Shown here in pieces: positions 1 through 5,083 of a stretch of DNA of 5,083 bases. The stretch comes from Chlamydiales bacterium. Lineage in GTDB: Bacteria > Chlamydiota > Chlamydiia > Chlamydiales > FEN-1388. Position numbers and translations under genes: made by a program. The notes beneath the pieces were generated by a model that worked only from the letters and a program-made list of their open reading frames with translations, was not told the DNA's origin and did not search any database. How positions within the stretch are numbered: position 1 is the stretch's first letter; the number at the start of each line of letters is the position of its first letter. Where the stretch lies: NCBI GenBank assembly GCA_021372185.1, contig JAJFUY010000122.1, positions 1-5,083 on the forward strand, written 5' to 3'.

Positions 1-392
1 GGGCCAAAATAATTTACGTTAAAGAGCTCTTGAGCTTCATCAATTGAGATGTTTTCAATAGAACCCCAATACTCAATGCCGGCATTGTTGATAAGAATAT
101 CAATACGACCCTCCTGCTCACAAACAGTTTTGATAGCCGCATCTATTTGTGCCTGAACTGTAACATCGATATCGACTACATGCAGGTTTCTAGGATATTT
201 TTCTTGTAGGGGAGCTAAAAATTTCATGGTAGAGGTTGTGCGCTTACCGGCATACACAGTATAGCCAGAGGCACAAAGCCTTTCAGCAATACAAAAGCCT
301 ATGCCACGAGATGCCCCTGTAAGCACAACTACAGGGCCGGCAGATAAAGTACTGAAACATGTAACAAGCAAGATACTGAAAAGTAAGCGCAT
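1..392 (-). CDS. Short-chain dehydrogenase/reductase with N-terminal signal sequence (3' part outside window)
   Basis: This is the first 130 codons of a classical SDR oxidoreductase, read from an ATG at 392..390. The cofactor motif TGASRGIG lies at residues 25-32, Asp76-Val77-Thr78 sits at the usual adenine-contact position, NNAG is at 102-105, and NVNYFG at 125-130 carries the Asn of the SDR catalytic tetrad. The Ser and YxxxK residues lie beyond the left edge. Basic residues after strand beta-2 (GKR, 49-51) suggest NADP(H) preference, which is inference. Before the Rossmann fold is a hydrophobic leader, MRLLFSILLVTCFSTLSA, with a plausible signal-peptidase site after Ala18; this is odd for a nucleotide-dependent enzyme. 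No other ATG lies between this leader and the cofactor motif. The start is 5 nt after the phosphatase stop, with AGG of the overlapping TAGG as a weak ribosome site, so the two genes are probably cotranscribed. The substrate cannot be told. Confidence 0.9.
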   Translation of the reverse strand, partial: MRLLFSILLVTCFSTLSAGPVVVLTGASRGIGFCIAERLCASGYTVYAGKRTTSTMKFLAPLQEKYPRNLHVVDIDVTVQAQIDAAIKTVCEQEGRIDILINNAGIEYWGSIENISIDEAQELFNVNYFG

Positions 393-397
393 AGAAC

Positions 398-1102
398 CTA
401 TTGATTTAAAGCTTTGAAATACTGTTGAAGATCTGGAAATAATTTGGGTTTTACACAGATTCGCTTGGTGCGTAAATAGGCTAAAGCCTGCTCAGCTGAT
501 ACCCCAAAGTCATGAATAAAAAATGCACAGAGTATAGTAGCACTACGAGATACTCCATGATGGCAATGAACAAGCGTTTTTTTGCCTTCTCGTAGCGCTT
601 TAAAGACTGGAGCAAATTGTTCTTTTACATCCACTAGTAAGATAGCTGCGTTTTTTCGTGCACGTAAAGCTACTTGATCCGGCGTAGGATTTTTTTCTCG
701 ACGTCTAATTTCGATCCCAATTTGGGCATCGTCTAAATGAGGAAAAGTAGCATTAAAGACAATATCAGGCCAAGAGTTCGCATCATCAGGAACCGCATTT
801 CCCACCTGAAGCCATGTTATCTTACGCTCTTTAAACAGCGCCTCCGCCCTATCGCCTGTAATATCAGCTAATGCCTCTTGCGATCTTTTCATCCTAGCAA
901 AGCTGCACGCAGAAATCACACACTCAAATTCTTGAGGATTATCTTGAAATACCTCTACAAACGAATGATCCCCACCAATATAGAGCCCACCCACAACGTG
1001 ATGTGCCTGATGCTTATTGCTTAGAATGTCTTTAGGCTTTTTCCCATTTACCCAAGGATCTTGAGCTTTTACTATCAGATCTCTAACAGCATCAACTTGC
1101 AA
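398..1102 (-). CDS. Dual-specificity (DSPc-type) protein phosphatase
   Basis: This 234-residue protein has the Cys-based phosphatase signature HCHHGVSRS, with the nucleophile Cys180 and the phosphate-binding Arg186 of the CX5R loop. Other family marks are GGLYIGG at 38-44 (the strand that opens DSP domains), a likely general-acid Asp124 or Asp125 in PHLDDA, and KRICVKPK at 213-220 followed by FPDLQQY, the usual end of the fold. Family knowledge predicts hydrolysis of phospho-Tyr or phospho-Ser/Thr; the real substrate is unknown. There is no signal peptide or membrane segment. About 30 residues between the Asp loop and the Cys loop are highly charged (RRREKN, RARKN), an insert not needed for the core. 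The start is TTG: an in-frame TGA lies three codons upstream, GAGAGG lies 5 nt upstream, and the next in-frame Met is residue 71. It is the upstream partner of the SDR gene. Eukaryote-like phosphatases are sometimes injected effectors, but nothing here proves export. Confidence 0.9.
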   Translation of the reverse strand: MQVDAVRDLIVKAQDPWVNGKKPKDILSNKHQAHHVVGGLYIGGDHSFVEVFQDNPQEFECVISACSFARMKRSQEALADITGDRAEALFKERKITWLQVGNAVPDDANSWPDIVFNATFPHLDDAQIGIEIRRREKNPTPDQVALRARKNAAILLVDVKEQFAPVFKALREGKKTLVHCHHGVSRSATILCAFFIHDFGVSAEQALAYLRTKRICVKPKLFPDLQQYFKALNQ

Positions 1103-1107
1103 AACAA

Positions 1108-1113
1108 CCTCTC
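1108..1113 (-). promoter_or_regulatory. Ribosome binding site that fixes the TTG start of the phosphatase
   Basis: GAGAGG on the minus strand ends 5 nt before the TTG at 1102..1100. It lies just inside an in-frame TGA stop, so translation in this frame cannot begin further upstream. This is the only well-spaced Shine-Dalgarno match for the gene. Confidence 0.7.
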
Positions 1114-1227
1114 AAAAGTACTACTATCTCGATTTTGTAACTTTTTGACGAGTGCTTTCTCCTCTAGCGTGATTCAATTACGCGGACTTTATGCTATTTA
1201 GGAGAATTATTTTGACCCTGTTTTCGC

Positions 1228-1659
1228 CTACTTTATTTTTAAAACCTGTTTAGAGGAGCGGGCACGAGTATAGTTGTTATCGCCGGAATATTCTGCGATG
1301 ATTTTGTGTTTGCCTTTTTTGCTGAATGACGTGGTAACAGATGCACCTGCTCGGCTATCTAATTCGACATACTGCGGCACGCCATCTATGATGAAACTCA
1401 CACCGCCGGTTGGAAGATCTGCTCCATACGCATGAACGACTGCGTTAAAGGTGATAAAATCTCCTGCTTTTACGGAGTCATCAGAAGGCATTAGTGTTAC
1501 TGTGGGCGCACTTGTTGTTGATGTTACATACCCAACGCTATTATCGCTATTGCCATTCTGCAACACTCGTTCAATGTTTAAAAAGGTATTGTATTTGGGC
1601 GTGCCTCTCGGCTGCTCGGTGCTTTCTCGTGCAAATCCAAATATGTGTATATAAAACAA
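1228..1659 (-). CDS. Single-domain Ig-like (Big_3_5-type) surface or secreted protein, possibly a broken gene
   Basis: Residues about 52-143 form one bacterial Ig-like repeat of the kind found in adhesins and cell-surface proteins. The pattern is PTVTL, then AGDFITFNAVV (65-75), GGVSFIIDG (85-93), a Thr/Ser-rich strand, and the hallmark IAEYSGDNNY (121-130) before the last strand. There are no cysteines, sorting motif or enzyme residues, so a structural or binding role is all that can be inferred. The first ten residues (MFYIHIFGFA) are hydrophobic and resemble the end of a signal peptide, with possible cleavage after Ala10. The start is weak: it is TTG, has no Shine-Dalgarno sequence, and an in-frame TGA lies two codons upstream. 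Above that TGA the same frame is open for 13 more codons from a GTG at 1704, mostly Phe, Leu and Ile. A signal peptide cut by a nonsense mutation is therefore possible. The single domain is short for this class, whose members often carry many repeats. Confidence 0.65.
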   Translation of the reverse strand: MFYIHIFGFARESTEQPRGTPKYNTFLNIERVLQNGNSDNSVGYVTSTTSAPTVTLMPSDDSVKAGDFITFNAVVHAYGADLPTGGVSFIIDGVPQYVELDSRAGASVTTSFSKKGKHKIIAEYSGDNNYTRARSSKQVLKIK

Positions 1660-1763
1660 GATTCAACGCAAAATCGCAAAAAAGCTAAAGCACAAAAATG
1701 GCACTGAATCTAGGGGGAATTTTAGAGAGAAATATCATCCTATTTTAGGCCATTCTTTTCACC

Positions 1764-1818
1764 CTAGGTCGGAGGTGCATTGTGCATAAAATACGCACAA
1801 TAATTGAGTCAGACCTAG
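1764..1818. repeat. Nested inverted repeats in the intergenic region
   Basis: The outer arms CTAGGTC (1764-1770) and GACCTAG (1812-1818) are perfect 7-bp complements. Inside them, ATTGTGC (1779-1785) and GCACAAT (1795-1801) form a second perfect 7-bp hairpin with a 9-nt loop. The AT content of the inner stem and the lack of a following T-run argue against a standard terminator on either strand. The inner arms could be an operator half-site pair. Function is unknown. Confidence 0.45.
1771..1775 (+). promoter_or_regulatory. Strong Shine-Dalgarno sequence before a very short ORF
   Basis: GGAGG, extending to GGAGGTG (1771-1777), is close to the full anti-Shine-Dalgarno complement and lies 6 nt before GTG at 1782. 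It is the best ribosome site in the window, yet it leads only into an 18-codon ORF. Confidence 0.5.
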
Positions 1819-1838
1819 CCCCAGTTCACAAATCCTGA
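1782..1838 (+). pseudogene. 18-codon ORF, possibly a severed gene start or a leader peptide
   Basis: From GTG at 1782 the frame reads MHKIRTIIESDLAPVHKS and stops at TGA 1836-1838. The text resembles the opening of GNAT acetyltransferases, where a first strand IR.. is followed by an acidic xxxDL helix start; this is a pattern judgement on few residues and is weak. The TGA belongs to the first tandem promoter unit (TGACCAATTTACG), so the ORF ends exactly where the ATPase-associated sequence begins. No continuation of an acetyltransferase is present downstream of the ATPase. A chance ORF or a regulatory leader peptide for the ATPase remain possible. Confidence 0.3.
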
Positions 1839-1862
1839 CCAATTTACGTACTATCGTAAAAT
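1835..1862 (+). promoter_or_regulatory. Upstream candidate promoter P1 of the ATPase gene
   Basis: The -35 box CTGACC (1835-1840) is followed by a 16-bp spacer and the -10 box TAAAAT (1857-1862), which matches TATAAT at five of six positions. It has the same geometry as the second copy but a poorer -35. It may be only a second operator. Confidence 0.4.
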
Positions 1863-1894
1863 AGTCTTGACCAATTTACGATAATACGTAAAAT
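1836..1894 (+). repeat. Tandem pair of 27-nt units, each containing a TTTACG-N6-CGTAAA palindrome
   Basis: Unit 1 (1836-1862) and unit 2 (1868-1894) both read TGACCAATTTACG, six variable bases, then CGTAAAAT. The variable bases are TACTAT in unit 1 and ATAATA in unit 2. The units repeat at 32 bp, close to three helical turns, which would put bound proteins on the same DNA face. In each, TTTACG and CGTAAA form a perfect 6-bp inverted repeat (1843-1860 and 1875-1892). These look like binding sites for a dimeric regulator of the following ATPase gene. Confidence 0.8.
1867..1894 (+). promoter_or_regulatory. Main candidate promoter P2 of the ATPase gene with embedded operator
   Basis: The -35 box TTGACC (1867-1872), a 16-bp spacer and the -10 box TAAAAT (1889-1894) fit a sigma-70 promoter. 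Transcription would begin near 1901, giving a leader of about 19 nt before the ATG at 1920. The palindrome at 1875-1892 fills the spacer and overlaps the -10, so a protein bound there should block RNA polymerase. Repression by this site is inferred. Confidence 0.6.
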
Positions 1895-1919
1895 GATCAG
1901 AAAGAGAAGTTGAGTCAAT

Positions 1920-3131
1920 ATGAGAAGAATATACGAAAAAATCGTTGAAGAACACCTCAAAAAAGAGCGCCAAATGGTGTTTTTGGTCGGCCCTAGGCAA
2001 GTTGGCAAAACAACTACTAGCCTTAGGGTGTCTAAAGAAATCCCTAAACATTTTTATATTTCGTGGGACATTCAAAAAGACCAACAAATTATTAGAAAAG
2101 GTGCGGATGATGTTGCCGATAGTTTAAATCTTCATTCTTTTAGTAATACTCTGCCCATCGTGGTATTTGATGAACTTCATAAATATAGAAAATGGAAACC
2201 TTTTATAAAGGGTTTTTTTGATAAATACTCTAGTAAAGTGCAAATTATTGTAACAGGCAGTGCGCGACTAGACGTGTATAAAGCAGGTGGTGATAGCCTC
2301 ATGGGGCGTTATTTTCTTTATCGCCTACATCCACTTTCAGTTGCAGAAATTGTAAACCCAAATCCACGCATTACAGAAATCAACCCTACGGCAGTTGAAA
2401 TCTCTAACGAGGATTTTCAGGCACTCTTTAACTATGGCGGATTTCCTGAACCATATACAAGAAGAGATAAATCCTTTTCTACTCGCTGGAAAAAATTGCG
2501 GTTTCATCAACTTTTCAAGGAAGATATTAGAGAACTTACCAAAATTCAAGAAAGTGGGGAAATTGAACTTCTAGCAACACTCTTGCAAGCTCAAGCGACA
2601 AGCCTTACGAATTATACAAACTTAGCAAACAAAGTAAATGTATCCGTAGATACTATTAAAAGATGGGTTAAAGTACTACAGTCTTTCTATTACTGCTTTA
2701 CTTTGCAGCCTTGGACAAAAAACATTACCCGATCTTTATTAAAAGAACCTAAAATTTACTTATGGGACTGGTCGTTGATCGATGATCTTGGTGCGCGGGC
2801 TGAAAATTTTATTGCATCTCAGCTTCTAAAAGCCGTTGATTATTGGAATGATTTGGGACTCGGTGACTATGGTCTTCACTATCTAAGAGATAAAGAAAAA
2901 AGAGAAGTAGACTTTTTGGTTTCAAAAAATGACAAACCTTGGTTTATCGTTGAAGTTAAAAACTCTGATAATGCGGGAATTTCTAAATCACTCTACTACT
3001 ATCAAAAATTAACAGGTGCACCCCATGCATTTCAGGTAGTTATAGATATGGATTATGAGCCAGGAGACTGTTTTAGCAGCACTGAACCTATCATCGTTTC
3101 AGCTAAAACATTTTTGTCACAATTAATTTAG
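1920..3131 (+). CDS. AAA+ ATPase with C-terminal DUF4143 (PD-(D/E)XK-like) domain
   Basis: This 403-residue protein belongs to the widespread COG1373-type ATPases, whose cellular role is not established. The N-terminal ATPase domain has Walker A GPRQVGKTT (24-32), Walker B IVVFDE (80-85, Asp84 and Glu85) and sensor-1 IIVTGSAR (109-116). The family motif GGFPEP is at 173-178. A winged-helix-like segment follows at about 227-260 (LTNYTNLANKVNVSVDTIKR). The C-terminal domain shows Glu295 in RAENF, then REVDFLV (328-334) and FIVEVK (342-347), matching the E...D...ExK core of restriction-like nuclease folds; nuclease activity is not proven for this family. Length is typical and the gene appears intact. 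The ATG lacks a strong ribosome site (GAG 5 nt upstream). It is the only major plus-strand gene, is more AT-rich than its neighbours, carries its own duplicated promoter, and converges on astB. All of this fits a horizontally acquired stand-alone cassette. Confidence 0.92.
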   Translation: MRRIYEKIVEEHLKKERQMVFLVGPRQVGKTTTSLRVSKEIPKHFYISWDIQKDQQIIRKGADDVADSLNLHSFSNTLPIVVFDELHKYRKWKPFIKGFFDKYSSKVQIIVTGSARLDVYKAGGDSLMGRYFLYRLHPLSVAEIVNPNPRITEINPTAVEISNEDFQALFNYGGFPEPYTRRDKSFSTRWKKLRFHQLFKEDIRELTKIQESGEIELLATLLQAQATSLTNYTNLANKVNVSVDTIKRWVKVLQSFYYCFTLQPWTKNITRSLLKEPKIYLWDWSLIDDLGARAENFIASQLLKAVDYWNDLGLGDYGLHYLRDKEKREVDFLVSKNDKPWFIVEVKNSDNAGISKSLYYYQKLTGAPHAFQVVIDMDYEPGDCFSSTEPIIVSAKTFLSQLI

Positions 3132-3156
3132 TAAAAGGTCAGACGCTTCCGCACGA

Positions 3157-4380
3157 TCAACTGAGGACTTGTTGGATTTTTGTTACGGCGTCGTGGCAGG
3201 ATTTTCTGAAATCTTTGTCGAGGAGTTTTTCTGGGGTGTAGGTTTCGGGGTAGTGTTGTTCGATTATGGTTTTTAGTTTGGTGTAAGTTGGTTGAGTGAA
3301 AAATGCGGTTGGGGCAACTGTTGTTAGCTCTTTGTCGGTTAGGGGAAGGCGTAGGCGTAGGCAGGCTGGGCCGCCACCGTTTTTCATGCTTTGGTTTAGG
3401 GGGAGGTAGTAGGCTTTATATTGTGGGAGGCGCTCTTCTATAATTTTACGGGCTCTTGGGTGTTCTTGTACTTCGCTTGGGCAGATGATTATGTGTGTGC
3501 CGTCTGGGAGAGTGAGGAGTTGGGAGTTAAAGAGGTAGGTTTTTACGGCTTCTTCGACCGATAAGTCTTTGGTTTTTATGCAGACGTGATTGATGTCGGG
3601 TAATTCTTTGAATGTGGTATAAGCCTCTTCATGGTAGAAATAGAGGTCTTCATGGCCTACGGCTATTACGTCGTTGTGGAATACCCCTTGATCAATTACT
3701 TTTGGATTTTGCTGGAGGAAAATAGTGTTATTTAGGCCGTGGCGTCTTGCGATGGCCTCTTGGGCAAGAAGGGTTTGTCTTGCTGGGTACTTTGTGCTTT
3801 CTTGGCTTTTGCCATAGACAAAGAGGTTGAAGCCGGTTGTGAAGCGTGTGTGGTTTGCGGCGCCTTCATCGGCAAACTCTAATGCTGATGGGAGGGGATC
3901 GTGTACAACAAAATAGCGCCCGTCATTAAATATTTTTTTCAGGTAAGCTAGTGTTGTAGGCACCTCAAGGCTTCTATGGAGGTTGCTTAACAGGTTGGCT
4001 ACACTGAGATGGACTTTACCATCTTTTGTGTCAGCAGATGCGCTTACGGTAGCAGCATTAGCTGTCCACATAGCCGATTGGGAGCTGCATTGAATGAATA
4101 GCTGGGGCGCATCTCTATATGCCTGCTCTAGAATTTGCTGTTCAGAGCCTGTAAAGCCTGCATTTTTTAGTGTCTCTATCGCTGGGCGATGATGAGGCGG
4201 CAGTATGAGCTGAACTACACCCAAATCATGTACGAGCTTCATTTTTTCAAGGCCCTGCAGCGCCGCAAGCTTTGGGTTACTTGGCTGCATGCGTGATGTC
4301 ATAGAGGCTACGTTGCCATATGAGAGGCCGCCATAATAGTGCGTAGGACCAACTAGGGTATCGATTTGCACTTCTTTCAC
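3157..4380 (-). CDS. astB: N-succinylarginine dihydrolase
   Basis: AstB hydrolyses N2-succinylarginine to N2-succinylornithine, two ammonia and CO2, the second step of the cytoplasmic AST pathway that feeds arginine to glutamate and succinate. The start GPTHYYGGLSYGN (11-23), MWTANAATVS (104-113), DEGAANHTRF (171-180), YPARQT (198-203), DQGVFHNDVIAVG (230-242) and NGGGPACLRLRLPL (334-347) are the family hallmarks. They carry the catalytic triad Glu172, His235 and Cys340, equivalent to Glu, His and Cys of the E. coli enzyme. At 407 residues it is shorter than the roughly 447 of E. coli, mainly through short loops after the Glu motif (about 180-197) and a short C-terminus. The start is GTG, overlapping the astD stop as GTGA, with GGGAG 7 nt upstream, so translation is probably coupled. 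No astE-like gene follows. The neighbour downstream is the convergent ATPase gene. Confidence 0.96.
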   Translation of the reverse strand: MKEVQIDTLVGPTHYYGGLSYGNVASMTSRMQPSNPKLAALQGLEKMKLVHDLGVVQLILPPHHRPAIETLKNAGFTGSEQQILEQAYRDAPQLFIQCSSQSAMWTANAATVSASADTKDGKVHLSVANLLSNLHRSLEVPTTLAYLKKIFNDGRYFVVHDPLPSALEFADEGAANHTRFTTGFNLFVYGKSQESTKYPARQTLLAQEAIARRHGLNNTIFLQQNPKVIDQGVFHNDVIAVGHEDLYFYHEEAYTTFKELPDINHVCIKTKDLSVEEAVKTYLFNSQLLTLPDGTHIIICPSEVQEHPRARKIIEERLPQYKAYYLPLNQSMKNGGGPACLRLRLPLTDKELTTVAPTAFFTQPTYTKLKTIIEQHYPETYTPEKLLDKDFRKSCHDAVTKIQQVLS

Positions 4381-5083
4381 AGTTCTACTCCCGGAACAAT
4401 TTTTTGGGGGAGCTGTACGGCGGGAACTTCTTGAGAGGCTACCGGATAACTCACATAATCTGCTGCAAAATAGGCGGACGGCCTGTAGTTGCCGCTACAG
4501 CCAATACCCCCAAAGGGCGCCGAGCTGCTAGCACCTGTTGTGGGCGTGTTCCAGTTTACAACACCGGCTTTTACCCCTTCATAAAACTGGGCATAATCTG
4601 TGGCCGAATCAGAAATGAGCCCTGCAACTAAGCCAAAGGAAGTGTTATTGGCTTCAATAATAGCTTCTTCTAAATTTTTTACTCTCACAACTTGAAGGAT
4701 GGGCCCAAAAAGTTCGGTATCGTCCATCGGACAGCCTGTCATGTCTATAATTGTAGGATGGATGAAGTTTTCATGTCTTTTGAATGCTAAAAGTGGTGTA
4801 CCTTTTAGCGCTTTGTAGCCTTCTTCTAAGCTGTCTGCAGCAGCTTTGGAGACTACCGGCCCCATAAATGGCTCTGGAGTGTCTGTATAGGCGCCTACTT
4901 TAATTTTACTTGCAGCATCGACAAGGGGAGCAAGTATAGAATCATCTGTAACAATAAGACGCCGAGCTGCACTACAGCGCTGTCCTGAGGTAAGAAAAGC
5001 TGATTGTATAATGGTATATACACATGCTTTGACATCTGCCACACGAGTTACTAAGAGGGGGTTGTTGCCACCCATTTCTAGCG
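4377..5083 (-). CDS. astD: N-succinylglutamate 5-semialdehyde dehydrogenase (5' part outside window)
   Basis: AstD oxidises N-succinylglutamate semialdehyde to N-succinylglutamate with NAD+, step 4 of the AST pathway. Only the C-terminal half, about 235 codons, is present; the frame stays open to the right edge. An internal ATG at 5075 is not the start, because it sits within the aldehyde-dehydrogenase motif LEMGGNNP, whose Glu is the general base. Counting from that Met, the catalytic Cys is residue 34 in SGQRCSA, ELFGP at 121-125 gives the cofactor-binding Glu, and PFGGIGCSGNYRPSAYFAADY (starting at 187) is characteristic of AstD rather than of aldehyde dehydrogenases in general. Its stop overlaps the astB start by 4 nt. 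The order astD-astB matches the core of the E. coli astCADBE operon. Any promoter and astA or astC would lie to the right of the window. Confidence 0.93.
   Translation of the reverse strand, partial: LEMGGNNPLLVTRVADVKACVYTIIQSAFLTSGQRCSAARRLIVTDDSILAPLVDAASKIKVGAYTDTPEPFMGPVVSKAAADSLEEGYKALKGTPLLAFKRHENFIHPTIIDMTGCPMDDTELFGPILQVVRVKNLEEAIIEANNTSFGLVAGLISDSATDYAQFYEGVKAGVVNWNTPTTGASSSAPFGGIGCSGNYRPSAYFAADYVSYPVASQEVPAVQLPQKIVPGVEL
4388..4392 (-). promoter_or_regulatory. Ribosome binding site of astB inside the end of astD
   Basis: GGGAG on the minus strand lies 7 nt before the GTG at 4380..4378 and inside the last codons of astD. It supports GTG as the astB start and coupled translation of the pair. 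Confidence 0.65.

Larger units (their letters stand above)
1835..3142. mobile_element. Possible boundaries of the ATPase cassette
   Basis: CTGACC (1835-1840) just before the promoter array and GGTCAG (3137-3142) just after the ATPase stop are perfect 6-bp inverted repeats. In addition, GTCAGAC occurs as a direct repeat at 1808-1814 and 3138-3144. No transposase or recombinase lies within. Repeats this short can arise by chance, so this is a hypothesis that the promoter array and ATPase moved as one unit. Confidence 0.25.

Noticed and set aside
357..365. Lipoprotein signal in the SDR leader (LVTC)
   Set aside because: Thr before Cys is not a usual lipobox residue, and the later LSA site fits ordinary signal peptidase better.
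1114..1227. Promoter for the phosphatase-SDR pair
   Set aside because: I compared several AT-rich hexamers on the minus strand, but no pair gave both a fair -35 and -10 with correct spacing. The pair may be read from upstream or from a promoter I cannot recognise.
1191..1253. Plus-strand 20-codon hydrophobic ORF starting MLFRRIILTL
   Set aside because: It has no suitably placed ribosome site and runs antisense into the end of the Ig-like gene.
1451..1688. Two plus-strand ORFs of 64-67 codons opposite the Ig-like gene
   Set aside because: They are antisense to a recognisable Ig-like domain, overlap each other in different frames, and show no family motif.
1779..1801. Rho-independent terminator
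   Set aside because: The stem is only 7 bp with modest GC and no T-run follows on either strand.
1836..1894. Possible CRISPR repeats
   Set aside because: Only two units are present, the intervening sequence is 5 nt, and the placement matches promoter boxes instead.
1851..2087. Minus-strand ORF of 78 codons over the start of the ATPase gene
   Set aside because: It is antisense to the Walker A region and promoter repeats, so it is a shadow of the ATPase frame. The same applies to the minus-strand ORF at 2337-2549.
4404..4631. Plus-strand ORF of 75 codons within astD
   Set aside because: It lies opposite the conserved AstD C-terminal signature and has no independent support.

Overview
The window comes from a moderately AT-rich bacterium. 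Three things point to its lifestyle: a proteobacterial-type arginine succinyltransferase (AST) gene pair, a eukaryote-like dual-specificity phosphatase, and a secreted Ig-like protein. A host-associated gammaproteobacterium (Legionellales-like) or an environmental chlamydia would fit, but the sequence alone does not decide between them.

Layout. Positions 1-1659 hold three minus-strand genes. In transcription order these are a small Ig-like beta-sandwich protein (1228-1659), a dual-specificity phosphatase with a TTG start (398-1102), and the first 130 residues of a short-chain dehydrogenase/reductase with an N-terminal signal sequence (1-392, running off the left edge). The phosphatase and reductase are 5 nt apart and look like one transcription unit. 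Positions 1660-1919 are intergenic but structured: nested inverted repeats, a very short plus-strand ORF behind a near-perfect Shine-Dalgarno sequence, and two 27-nt tandem units that each look like a promoter wrapped around a TTTACG-N6-CGTAAA palindrome. These units lead directly into the only long plus-strand gene, an AAA+ ATPase of the DUF4143 type (1920-3131), visibly more AT-rich than its neighbours. Positions 3157-5083 hold the minus-strand pair astD (5' end outside the window) and astB, which overlap by 4 nt. AstB and AstD catalyse steps 2 and 4 of arginine catabolism to glutamate and succinate.

Reading of the whole. The ast and phosphatase/reductase blocks look like resident genes. 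The ATPase with its own promoter-operator array looks like a self-contained cassette placed between them, converging on astB with only 25 nt between the two stop codons. Weak hints of cassette edges are a 6-bp inverted repeat (CTGACC/GGTCAG), a 7-bp direct repeat (GTCAGAC), and a short ORF whose stop codon is supplied by the left edge. The most interesting signals are the duplicated palindromic promoter, this possible insertion scar, and the reductase that appears to be exported.
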